Assembly (NCBI GenBank): GCA_964573205.1
Contig: CAZNIT010000007.1
Span: 1-39,401, forward strand
Direction of reading: 5' to 3'
DNA from: QNZT01 sp964573205
GTDB lineage: Bacteria > Campylobacterota > Campylobacteria > Campylobacterales > QNZT01
Length of the DNA: 39,401 nucleotides
Of the stretch, positions 8,130 to 16,004 are shown one piece after another. Each line of letters opens with the position of its first letter. Position 1 is the first letter of the stretch. The position numbers and the translations under genes were made by a program. The notes under the pieces were generated by a model that was not told the DNA's origin, did not search any database, and saw only the letters and a list, made by a program, of their open reading frames with translations.

Positions 8130-9755
8130 TTGTCAAACAGACTAAAAATCGCGATATTGGTAGATAAAAATAGTGTCAAAACTTTTGAGTATGAAATTAT
8201 CGAAACTATTTTATCTTCCCAACTATATGAAGTTGTTTTGATTACAAATCTAACCGATCCCGCCGAAGTAAAGCGAAGCTTTTTGTATAAATTGTACACG
8301 AAGGCGGACAATCTTGTTTACTCTCGCGCAAAAAACTATATAAAACCGGTGACTCTGGAGCGTCTGAATTTAAAAACAGTGGCTATTAGAACCAAGAGGG
8401 AAAACGGCTATGATTATTTGACGGATGAAGATATTGGAAAAATCAAAGAGTTCGATCCTGATTTGATGATAAAATTCAGTAAAACCGTTTTAAAAGGTGA
8501 AATACTCTCAGTCGCAAAATACGGTATATGGGAGTACTCTTACGGAAGCAAAGGGGTGGGTTCGGATCTTGCCGGTTTTTATGAGACGCTAAATGGTGAG
8601 TTGACTATGAAAGCGAAGTTGCAAAAACTTCCGGACTTGAACAATGACGGATATACCATAGATACATTTGTCGCCGTTGTTGACGAGTTGTCCGCTTTTA
8701 ACAATCAAAATCTCTTGTGTTGGAAAACTCATATGATGATACCTGTAAATCTTCAGAGATTAGCAAAAAATCCCGAAGCTTTTATATCTCGAAAATCACA
8801 AAATCTCTATTTTTTTAAAGATAAAAAAGAGATATATCCGACGAACTTGGAGATGATCAAACCGATTTGCCGACTTTTATATAAAAATATATCAAGCCGA
8901 ATCGATCGTCTTTTCTATAAGGTGCAATGGTCCATTTTCTTTGCCGAAAACGAACCGAACAATCCTTTCCAAAGGGATATGAGTAGATTTAAGAAGATAA
9001 AAACTCCAAACGCCTTTTTTTGGGCCGATCCTTTTGTAATAGATAAAGATAATAAGAGCTATATATTTTTTGAGGATTATGTTTACAAAACGGGCAAAGG
9101 TCATATTTCCGTGATCGAATATGACCACGGAAGCGGAAAATTATCCGAACCTACCGTTGTTATCGATACTGATTATCATCAGTCCTATCCGTTTATTTTC
9201 GAGCATGAAGATGAGATATATATGATACCCGAAGGTTCGAAAGATAAAGATGTAAAACTGTATAGAGCTGTCGAGTTTCCATATAAATGGGAAGTGCAAA
9301 GAGTCTTGATGAAAGATGTCGAAGCGGTTGATGTTACACTATTTTTCCATAACGATAAATGGTGGATGTTTACAAATATGATCGAAAAAAGCGGTCAATC
9401 GTTAAACGAAGAGTTATATATTTTCTATTGTGACGATTTCTTGAAAGATGAATGGAAACCTCATGCAAAAAATCCGATTATATCGGATATTCGAAGCTCA
9501 AGACCCGCAGGAAAGATCATATCGTATAAAAACGACTTTTACAGACCCTCTCAAAATTCGGCTGGCGGTTACGGCTACAGTACGAATTTCAATAAAATTA
9601 TAAAACTCAACACCAAAGAGTATAAAGAGGAGTTCATAAGTGAGATCACTCCTGATTTTATAGAGGGGATCAAAGCGGTACATACATATAATAGTTCCGA
9701 AAAATTGACGGTGATAGATGCTGTTTGCAAGATAAGAAGATTTTTCAATCCATGA
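8130..9755 (+). CDS. Formyltransferase-like / beta-propeller fusion (GINT1_N-like)
   Basis: A 541-residue soluble protein of two parts. Residues 1 to about 220 resemble a formyltransferase Rossmann domain: KIAILVDKNSVKTFEYEII, then FDPDLMIKFSKTVLKGEIL, followed by GIWEYSYGSKGVGSDLAGFY where true formyltransferases have the N-x-H...D catalytic set. Residues about 270-541 match the beta-propeller family named after the N-domain of plant glucosamine inositolphosphorylceramide transferase, with FWADPFVIDKDNKSYIFFED, the blade repeats YPFIFEHEDEIYMIPEG and DVTLFFHNDKWWMFTN, and SSRPAGKIISYKNDFYRPSQ. The start is TTG, chosen because AGGAGA lies 6 bases upstream; no ATG fits. No signal peptide is seen. 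The operon position suggests it modifies or adds a sugar of the repeat unit; the activity is not established. Confidence 0.65.
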   Translation: MSNRLKIAILVDKNSVKTFEYEIIETILSSQLYEVVLITNLTDPAEVKRSFLYKLYTKADNLVYSRAKNYIKPVTLERLNLKTVAIRTKRENGYDYLTDEDIGKIKEFDPDLMIKFSKTVLKGEILSVAKYGIWEYSYGSKGVGSDLAGFYETLNGELTMKAKLQKLPDLNNDGYTIDTFVAVVDELSAFNNQNLLCWKTHMMIPVNLQRLAKNPEAFISRKSQNLYFFKDKKEIYPTNLEMIKPICRLLYKNISSRIDRLFYKVQWSIFFAENEPNNPFQRDMSRFKKIKTPNAFFWADPFVIDKDNKSYIFFEDYVYKTGKGHISVIEYDHGSGKLSEPTVVIDTDYHQSYPFIFEHEDEIYMIPEGSKDKDVKLYRAVEFPYKWEVQRVLMKDVEAVDVTLFFHNDKWWMFTNMIEKSGQSLNEELYIFYCDDFLKDEWKPHAKNPIISDIRSSRPAGKIISYKNDFYRPSQNSAGGYGYSTNFNKIIKLNTKEYKEEFISEITPDFIEGIKAVHTYNSSEKLTVIDAVCKIRRFFNP

Positions 9756-11365
9756 TAAGTTTAAAAAAACTTTCTAGGTATTATCATACTTTAAAATATG
9801 TAAAACCCATACAGATACGCTATCAGATATATTATCGACTGAGAAAAAAGTACAGAGAGTTCGTAAAGCATAGCTATCCTTATATCAAACCGTCAAAAAC
9901 AAACGATCTGTATTTTAGCGGCGGTATCAACTCTTATGAAACTTTTTTTGCCGGACAAAAAAAAAGAGAGTTCACTTTTTTAAATCTCTCACACTCTTTT
10001 GAGGATAAAATCGATTGGAATTTTCAAGGATATGGAAAATTATGGACATATAATTTGAATTATTTCGATTATTTGAATCAGAAAAACATTTCAAAAGATC
10101 ATGCGTTGACGCTTATTGAAGAGTTTTTATCGGATATTGAGAATGTTAAAGATGCCCTTGAGCCTTTTCCCATATCTTTACGCGGGATAAATTGGATAAA
10201 ATTTTTGACCGAAAATAAAATCAACGACTCCAAAATTGATGATTCTCTGTATGCTCAATATGCGATATTGATGGATAATCTCGAGTATCATCTTCTTGGA
10301 AATCACCTTTTGGAAAACGGTTTTTCTCTTCTGTTTGGAGCTTATTATTTCGGCGATGAGATTTTGCTTCAAAAAGCGAAAGAGATTTTGATAGTTCAAT
10401 TGAATGAACAGATTTTAGAAGATGGAGCGCATTTTGAACTTGCTCCTATGTATCATCAAATCATGCTTTTTCGCCTGCTTGATTGTATAAACTTGCTCAA
10501 GAACAATCAAAATATATTCGATAACAAAGAATTTCTCGATTTTTTAACTCAAAAAGCCGTTTTGATGTCAGGATGGCTTCTTTCTATCACTTACGATAAC
10601 GCAAATGTTCCTCATTTCAATGATAGCACGAACGATATCGCTCCATCTAGTAAGGATCTATTCTCCTATGCAAAAAGTTTGAATATCGAGTTTGAAAAAA
10701 GCAGACTGAAAGAGTGTGGATATAGGCGGTTTGATAGAAACGGATACGAATTGATAGTCGATGTCGGAAATATCGGACCGGATTATATACCGGGTCATGC
10801 TCATAGCGATACATTTAACTTCGAATTGGTTGTGGATAGGAAAGGCGTTATAGTGGATACGGGTATAAGTACATATGAGACGAATGAACGAAGAAGTCTC
10901 GAAAGATCCACGAAGGCTCACAACACCGTAGTGGTAAACGAAACGGATCAATCGCAAGTTTGGTCTAGTTTTCGTGTGGCTAGAAGAGCGAAAATCGTTG
11001 AGCTTGAAGAGTCGGAATCCGAGGTTTTAGCTACTCATAACGGATATAAAAGATTTGGAGTTTATCATACCCGTAAATTTATCGCCTCTAACGATAAAGT
11101 GGAGATAGTTGATAAAATAAAATCGAAAAAAGATCGTTTATTTAAATGTGTCGCATATTTTCATCTGCATCCTGAGATAAAAGAGATAAAAAAAGAAGAT
11201 AATAAAATTATTATCAATTGTGCGATTTTAACTTTTAAAGGTTCAATAAATATAGAAATAGCCGATATATCTATTGCTGAAGGCTATAACAATCTGAGGT
11301 CTTCAAAATGTATTAAAGTAACATTCTTAAACGGTTTGGAAACTCAGATAAATATTGTAAAGTAG
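9752..11365 (+). CDS. Heparinase II/III family protein (polysaccharide lyase-like)
   Basis: A 537-residue protein of the alginate lyase/heparinase II/III family, which cleaves uronic-acid glycans by beta-elimination. There is an N-terminal basic segment (ISLKKLSRYYHTLKYVKPIQ), an alpha-toroid domain to about residue 330 containing NLNYFDYLNQ and GNHLLENGFSLLFGAYYF, and a C-terminal beta-sandwich with GHAHSDTFNFELVVDRKG, VDTGISTYE, STKAHNTVVVNETDQSQVW and SSFRVARRAKI, all typical of members found in exopolysaccharide loci. No signal peptide is present. The ATG at 9752 overlaps the previous stop (ATGA); a TTG at 9725 would add nine residues. It is the last gene before a terminator. The family is firm; whether it cuts the product, edits length or acts as a synthesis factor is open. 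Confidence 0.85.
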   Translation: MISLKKLSRYYHTLKYVKPIQIRYQIYYRLRKKYREFVKHSYPYIKPSKTNDLYFSGGINSYETFFAGQKKREFTFLNLSHSFEDKIDWNFQGYGKLWTYNLNYFDYLNQKNISKDHALTLIEEFLSDIENVKDALEPFPISLRGINWIKFLTENKINDSKIDDSLYAQYAILMDNLEYHLLGNHLLENGFSLLFGAYYFGDEILLQKAKEILIVQLNEQILEDGAHFELAPMYHQIMLFRLLDCINLLKNNQNIFDNKEFLDFLTQKAVLMSGWLLSITYDNANVPHFNDSTNDIAPSSKDLFSYAKSLNIEFEKSRLKECGYRRFDRNGYELIVDVGNIGPDYIPGHAHSDTFNFELVVDRKGVIVDTGISTYETNERRSLERSTKAHNTVVVNETDQSQVWSSFRVARRAKIVELEESESEVLATHNGYKRFGVYHTRKFIASNDKVEIVDKIKSKKDRLFKCVAYFHLHPEIKEIKKEDNKIIINCAILTFKGSINIEIADISIAEGYNNLRSSKCIKVTFLNGLETQINIVK

Positions 11366-11490
11366 TTTATATTTTAATTATTATATTATGATAAAGTAAA
11401 TGTTAATATATTTAATTATACAATAGATAAATATTTTGTGTGTAAACAAAAAATTTAATTAAATTATGGTATGTCAAAGACATAAAATAG

Positions 11491-11524
11491 TTAAGAGGTT
11501 AATAAATATTTACCTCTTAATTTT
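11491..11524 (+). terminator. Terminator closing the polysaccharide operon
   Basis: TTAAGAGGT (11491-11499) pairs perfectly with ACCTCTTAA (11512-11520) around a 12-base AT loop, and TTTT follows immediately. This is a rho-independent-type structure about 125 bases after the heparinase stop and just before the promoter of the export genes. Confidence 0.7.
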
Positions 11525-11530
11525 AAAATA

Positions 11531-11548
11531 AAGTTTGTGTAGTATAAT
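11531..11548 (+). promoter_or_regulatory. Promoter of the wza-wzc-wecA genes
   Basis: AAGTTTGTGTAG is followed by a perfect TATAAT at 11543-11548, about 38 bases before the lipoprotein start. The 13-base string AAAGTTTGTGTAG recurs in front of ftsW at 25812-25824. A T-rich stretch with a G ahead of the -10 box and no clear -35 box is the usual sigma-70 promoter form in Campylobacterota. Confidence 0.6.
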
Positions 11549-11585
11549 AAAAGTAATAAATTAAAGAATATTAAAGGTAAGAGTA

Positions 11586-12413
11586 ATGGTATATAAACAT
11601 CTAACAGTTGTCTCTTTGATTTTGGCGACGGCGCTAATGAGTGGTTGCAGTTCAAAATCCGGGAATTATGTACTTTTTAACGACAATGCCAAAGTTGTAA
11701 ATCCGGGTAACGATTTGAACCTTGGTGTCGTTGATGAAAAATATGAGTATAAAATTATGCCAAACAACAGGCTCTCTATTCTTATATTTAATCATCCGGA
11801 ACTTAGTACCAGAGATGTCAGAGCTCAAGTCGCACCGGCGGATGAGAGAGGTGCTCTTGTTGCAAGTGACGGAACGGTTAGTCTTCCTCTTATCGGTGTG
11901 GTTCGCGTTTCCGGTTTGACCGCTAGAGAGTGTGCAAATTTGCTTTCACATGAGTATGCCAGATATTTGAAAAACTCTCATGTAACAGTCGAAGTGTTAA
12001 ATAAACGAGTAATCGTACTCGGGGAAGTGAAACAGCCCGGACAGGTAAATATCATCGAAGATACTACGAATATTCTTGAAGCCTTGGGAAAAAGCGGAGG
12101 CTTGACGGATTATGCGCAGAGAGACAAAGTTCTTATCATTCGCGGAACGCAAAGCAACCCTGTTATCAAAACATTAGATCTTACCAAAGTTAGCGCATTG
12201 ACATCCGGGGGTATTAGACTTTATCCGAACGATGTCGTATATGTTATGCCAAATGAACTAAGAAGAAGAAATCTGGCGATTGCCGAAGCGGTTCCGGGTA
12301 TAGATCTCGCTCAGAAAATTTTGGGAACACTCTATACCGGAAAATATTTGACAAATACCCGTATATTTAATGTAAACAGCCCTGAAGCCGCTGTTGCACC
12401 GATACAACCGTAA
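11586..12413 (+). CDS. Wza-like outer-membrane polysaccharide export lipoprotein
   Basis: The outer-membrane channel component for export of the finished polysaccharide. The 275-residue protein has a lipoprotein signal with lipobox MSGC and acceptor Cys21. A polysaccharide export domain starts near residue 55 (YKIMPNNRLSILIFNHPE, then SDGTVSLPLIGVVRVSGLT), and an SLBB domain follows (VIVLGEVKQPGQVNI to GGLTDYAQRDKVLI). It is shorter than E. coli Wza (about 380), with one SLBB copy and no obvious C-terminal amphipathic barrel helix, so it may need another outer-membrane partner. The ribosome site AAAGGTAAG precedes the ATG. It forms an operon with the Wzc-like kinase 22 bases downstream. The symbol wza is by analogy, so it is left blank. 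Confidence 0.85.
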   Translation: MVYKHLTVVSLILATALMSGCSSKSGNYVLFNDNAKVVNPGNDLNLGVVDEKYEYKIMPNNRLSILIFNHPELSTRDVRAQVAPADERGALVASDGTVSLPLIGVVRVSGLTARECANLLSHEYARYLKNSHVTVEVLNKRVIVLGEVKQPGQVNIIEDTTNILEALGKSGGLTDYAQRDKVLIIRGTQSNPVIKTLDLTKVSALTSGGIRLYPNDVVYVMPNELRRRNLAIAEAVPGIDLAQKILGTLYTGKYLTNTRIFNVNSPEAAVAPIQP

Positions 12414-12435
12414 AGATAGGAAAGGGATAGTTATA

Positions 12436-14778
12436 ATGGAAAACATACAAAAAAAGTTGTCTAAGCTAGACGATGCTGCGGATGTGAAAAAGGTTTTGGC
12501 AATTCTTGGTAAAAATAAAGCGTTGAGCCTTTTTATCGTTTCACTTTTCTTTGTGGGAGGATTATTCTACGCGTATCTTACTCCACCGACATACGAGACC
12601 TACTCGTCTATTGAAGTTAGTAACGATAATCTCGATTTGAGTCTTGATTCGGTTGTGCGTGGTGGAAATATAGACAATGAAGCGACGCTGATAGATACGG
12701 AAGTTGAAATATTAAAATCAAGATCTTTGATAGAAAAAGCTCTTGAAGATATCGGTTCGCAGATAAGATACTATACGGCGAACAATTATAAAGAAGTTGA
12801 ACTGTATAAGAATTCGCCTATAGAAATTAGTGAGCTTAAAGTTAAAAATCCTCTAGTTTACGGTACTAAATTTTTAATTGAACCTATAAATTCGGAAAAA
12901 TTCGAACTTTCAGTCGATCATGGCGGTATGCTAAGCTCGGTTAAAAAGTCGATTATGTCTTTATTCGGAAAAAGAGCGCCCGAAGTTGAGTATAAAGGTG
13001 TCCACTCGTTTGGCGAGAGAATAGATAATAACTACTTTTCATTGGTTGTTAATAAAAAAGAGAATCTTTCAGGCTATAGTTACGCTTTCGTGATTTATAA
13101 CAAGGATAGACTCGTAGATCAAGTTTCGCAAAATCTTAATGTTTTCCCTATCTCCAAAAACGGTTCCATTATTAAAATGGTCTATCAAGACAGCGTAGCA
13201 CAAAGAGCGAAAGATTTTCTTGACAATCTAGTAAATAAATATTTAGAACAAAGTATAAGAAAGAAAACTTCGAAAGCTTCTACCGCTTTGACGTTTGTTG
13301 ACGAACAGTTGAAAGAGGTGAGTAAGAAACTGCAAGAATCCGCCGTAAGACTTGAGAACTTTAAAGAGGAGAACAATCTTGTAGATATAAAGACGGAGTC
13401 TCAAGTAACATTGACGAATTTGAGTCGAGTAAAAGCGCAGTTAGCGGCCGTTAAAGTCCAAGAAAGTGCTTTCAACGCTCTTTACGGCGAGTTTAAAACA
13501 GGTAATTACGGTGCCGTCTCGTCTCTTGCGAAAGATTATCCGGTTCTTGCATCTTTGTTAAATGATCTGCAACAGGCGAAATCGAGAAAGATCCAACTCC
13601 TTGCCAAGTTTACCCAAGAGCATCCCGATGTCCAAAAAGTCGATGAAGAGATAGACGATATCAGAATGGCTCTTGAGAGCGCGATAGAGAGTATCAGTGA
13701 CTCTATCAGCGAGAAGAGAAGATCTCTTGAAGATAATCTATACAATAGCGAAACCACACTTTTGAAATTTCCTGAAAAAGAGAGAGAATTAGCCGCTCTA
13801 CAGAGAAAATATAAAGTTAATGAGCAAACATACGAGTTTTTGCTTCAAAAACAAGCTGAGATGTCAATCAACAAAGCATCTACCGTTTCCGGAAATAGAG
13901 TTCTTGATCGTGCTATACTGCCTACAAAACCTGTAAAACCGAATGTACCGATTATATTACTTACATCTCTTTTGCTCGGATTTATAGTTTCTATGCTTGT
14001 TGCCTATATTAGAGAGATACTCGACGATAAAATTAAAACTAGAGAAGATATCGTTACTAATACGAGAATTCCGTTTTACGGAGTTGTACCGCAAGTACGA
14101 TCGGCCGATAAGATGTTTACCATCGAGGATCAGCAGTCGGTTGCCAGTGAAGCGTTGCGACTTATTCGGACGAATCTTGAATTTATTCCCACAGATAACA
14201 AAAGTAAAGTAGTCGTTGTAAGCTCCACTGTTCCCGGAGAGGGTAAAACGACTATCGCAACGAACCTTGCCGCGGTATTCGGAATGAGCGATAAAAAGAC
14301 TATCGTATTGTCTTTGGATATGAGAAGACCAATGCTACACAGAGTTTTCGGTCTTACGAACAAGATCGGAATGAGTACGGTGTTGTCTAAAAACAACTCT
14401 TTGAAAGAGGTTATTTGGGAGCATAAAAAGATCAAAAATCTGGATATTATCACATCCGGGCCCATACCTCCGAATCCTTCCGAGTTGATGCAGTCCGGTA
14501 AAGTCGATAACATAATAGACGAACTTAGAAAAGAGTACGACTATATCATTATCGATGCGCCTCCGATGGGTATGGTGACGGATGCGTTACTGTTGATGAA
14601 ATTGGCCGATATCGCGTTGATCGTTTTCAGATCCGAATATTCCGAAAAAGAGTATTTGAAATCTTTGGAAGATATGGTACAATCGTATCAGATAAAGAAT
14701 GTCGGTATTGTTTTAAATAGCGTTAAACCTAAAAACATGACACAAAGTTTTTTCAAATACAGCTATACATATAAATAA
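12436..14778 (+). CDS. Wzc-like polysaccharide co-polymerase with BY-kinase domain
   Basis: An inner-membrane protein that sets chain length and couples polymerisation to export, with an autophosphorylating tyrosine kinase. Of 780 residues, 30-48 form the first membrane helix; the Wzz domain (ETYSSIEVS, EVEILKSRSLIEKA) and a long periplasmic coiled coil (about 280-470) follow; the second helix lies near 510-530 (PIILLTSLLLGFIVSML). The cytoplasmic kinase has Walker A PGEGKTT (Lys604), Walker A' LDMRRP (Asp628) and Walker B IIIDAPP (Asp707). The C-terminus FFKYSYTYK carries only three tyrosines (775, 777, 779), fewer than the E. coli cluster. The ATG at 12436 follows AGGAAAGGGA; the in-frame 12394 start overlaps the lipoprotein gene and is rejected. 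Confidence 0.9.
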   Translation: MENIQKKLSKLDDAADVKKVLAILGKNKALSLFIVSLFFVGGLFYAYLTPPTYETYSSIEVSNDNLDLSLDSVVRGGNIDNEATLIDTEVEILKSRSLIEKALEDIGSQIRYYTANNYKEVELYKNSPIEISELKVKNPLVYGTKFLIEPINSEKFELSVDHGGMLSSVKKSIMSLFGKRAPEVEYKGVHSFGERIDNNYFSLVVNKKENLSGYSYAFVIYNKDRLVDQVSQNLNVFPISKNGSIIKMVYQDSVAQRAKDFLDNLVNKYLEQSIRKKTSKASTALTFVDEQLKEVSKKLQESAVRLENFKEENNLVDIKTESQVTLTNLSRVKAQLAAVKVQESAFNALYGEFKTGNYGAVSSLAKDYPVLASLLNDLQQAKSRKIQLLAKFTQEHPDVQKVDEEIDDIRMALESAIESISDSISEKRRSLEDNLYNSETTLLKFPEKERELAALQRKYKVNEQTYEFLLQKQAEMSINKASTVSGNRVLDRAILPTKPVKPNVPIILLTSLLLGFIVSMLVAYIREILDDKIKTREDIVTNTRIPFYGVVPQVRSADKMFTIEDQQSVASEALRLIRTNLEFIPTDNKSKVVVVSSTVPGEGKTTIATNLAAVFGMSDKKTIVLSLDMRRPMLHRVFGLTNKIGMSTVLSKNNSLKEVIWEHKKIKNLDIITSGPIPPNPSELMQSGKVDNIIDELRKEYDYIIIDAPPMGMVTDALLLMKLADIALIVFRSEYSEKEYLKSLEDMVQSYQIKNVGIVLNSVKPKNMTQSFFKYSYTYK

Positions 14779-14803
14779 ATATTTGATTTAGAAGAGGTTA
14801 AAA

Positions 14804-15940
14804 ATGGGAGGTCAAGTGATAGATAATGCGGATATCGCTTTGACCTTTTTGCTTTCACTTTTTATGACATATATGATTACAAAGCTCTCCTCTCGTATAG
14901 GTATGCTTGATATTCCTAACGAAAGAAGTTCTCATATAAATCCGATTCCAAGAGGTGCCGGAGTAGCGATCTTTTTAGCTTTTATATCTGTACTGTTTTT
15001 TTTTAATTTTGACTTTATAAGGGAATATCCAGGTTTTATAGTTGGTGTTTTTATAGTCTTTTTAGTTGGCGTATATGATGATAACAGAGGTGTTAAGCCA
15101 AAGGCAAAGTTTATCTTTATCGCATTGGCAACACTTTCTATATTTATACTGGATGATTTAAGAATAGACACATTGGGTACTTGGTATGGTCATGAAATCC
15201 AACTTCCCTGGTTGATTTCTCTACTGGTAACAATGGTTGCGGTAATCGGTTTTACGAATGCATTGAATCTTATCGACGGGCTTGACGGGCTTTCAGGCAG
15301 TGTTTCGATAGTTATATTCTCAGCGTTTTATTATATCGGCTCCGCTCACCACGATCAATTTATTATGACGGTTTGTGCTTTGATGATCGCGTCCATAGTC
15401 GCCTTTTTATTCTTTAATTGGCATCCTGCAAAAATTTTTATGGGTGATAGCGGTTCGTTGGTGTTAGGGTTCGTTATTTCGGTAGTTGCGATAAAGTCGA
15501 TTGAATATATCAGTATTACGGCGGTTTTGTTTTTAACGGCGATACCTATTATCGATACGTTGACGGTTATGATACGTAGATTACAAAGGGGCTTGTCGCC
15601 GTTCAATCCGGACAAGACTCATCTTCATCACAAAGTTCTAAGGTGGAAGGGTGGAGTCGATAATGCGGTCGTTATAATAGTTTTGATTCAGTTCGTTTTT
15701 TCATTTATGGGGCTTGCGCTAAGAAAGCAGCCTGACGAGATTATATTTTTTCTCTTTTTTATAATGCTCATTCTCTCGTTCACTTTTTTGGATGAGAGAG
15801 CCGTAGCTAGAAAACGAACCGTTATAACCAGAATTAGAAAAAAGGGAATAAAATTAATTAAAAAACATTTGAATAAATATATCATTACGACAATATTGTT
15901 GTTTCTGATTTTGTATGTAATCGTTCAAAAGGTTTCATAA
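14804..15940 (+). CDS. WecA-like undecaprenyl-phosphate sugar-1-phosphate transferase
   Basis: This protein starts repeat-unit assembly by moving a sugar-1-phosphate, most often GlcNAc-1-P, from UDP to undecaprenyl phosphate in the inner membrane. The 378 residues form about ten or eleven helices (MraY/WecA family). Motifs seen: DIPNERSSHINPIPRGAG, the DD pair at 92-93 (VYDDNRGVKPK), NLIDGLDGLSG at 155-165, FMGDSGSLVLGF (214-217 GDSG) and HLHH at 273-276, which is the sugar-specificity motif of WecA/WbpL types and absent from MraY. A C-terminal extension ends in another helix. AGAGG precedes the ATG. It closes the export operon. GlcNAc is the likely sugar given wecB/wecC, but QuiNAc or FucNAc transferases look alike. 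Confidence 0.85.
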   Translation: MGGQVIDNADIALTFLLSLFMTYMITKLSSRIGMLDIPNERSSHINPIPRGAGVAIFLAFISVLFFFNFDFIREYPGFIVGVFIVFLVGVYDDNRGVKPKAKFIFIALATLSIFILDDLRIDTLGTWYGHEIQLPWLISLLVTMVAVIGFTNALNLIDGLDGLSGSVSIVIFSAFYYIGSAHHDQFIMTVCALMIASIVAFLFFNWHPAKIFMGDSGSLVLGFVISVVAIKSIEYISITAVLFLTAIPIIDTLTVMIRRLQRGLSPFNPDKTHLHHKVLRWKGGVDNAVVIIVLIQFVFSFMGLALRKQPDEIIFFLFFIMLILSFTFLDERAVARKRTVITRIRKKGIKLIKKHLNKYIITTILLFLILYVIVQKVS

Positions 15941-15957
15941 TTCTCGCTTTTACTAAA

Positions 15958-15970
15958 CTTTTGTTATACT
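15958..15970 (+). promoter_or_regulatory. Promoter of the hisZ-purA operon
   Basis: CTTTTGTTATACT shows the TTTTG extended element directly joined to a TATACT -10 box (15965-15970), 35 bases before the hisZ ATG. It matches the Campylobacterota housekeeping promoter pattern. Confidence 0.6.
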
Positions 15971-16004
15971 CTCTTAAATTAAGTAATTTGTTACAGGATA
16001 TTTG

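Noticed and set aside
1317..11365. Polysaccharide operon as a recently acquired island
   Set aside because: By eye its base composition and codon habits look like those of its neighbours, and no mobility genes or flanking repeats were seen. A computed composition profile would be needed to revive this idea.
12394..12436. Upstream start for the Wzc-like kinase
   Set aside because: It overlaps the lipoprotein gene and gives an unlikely basic leader; the ATG at 12436 has a strong ribosome site.
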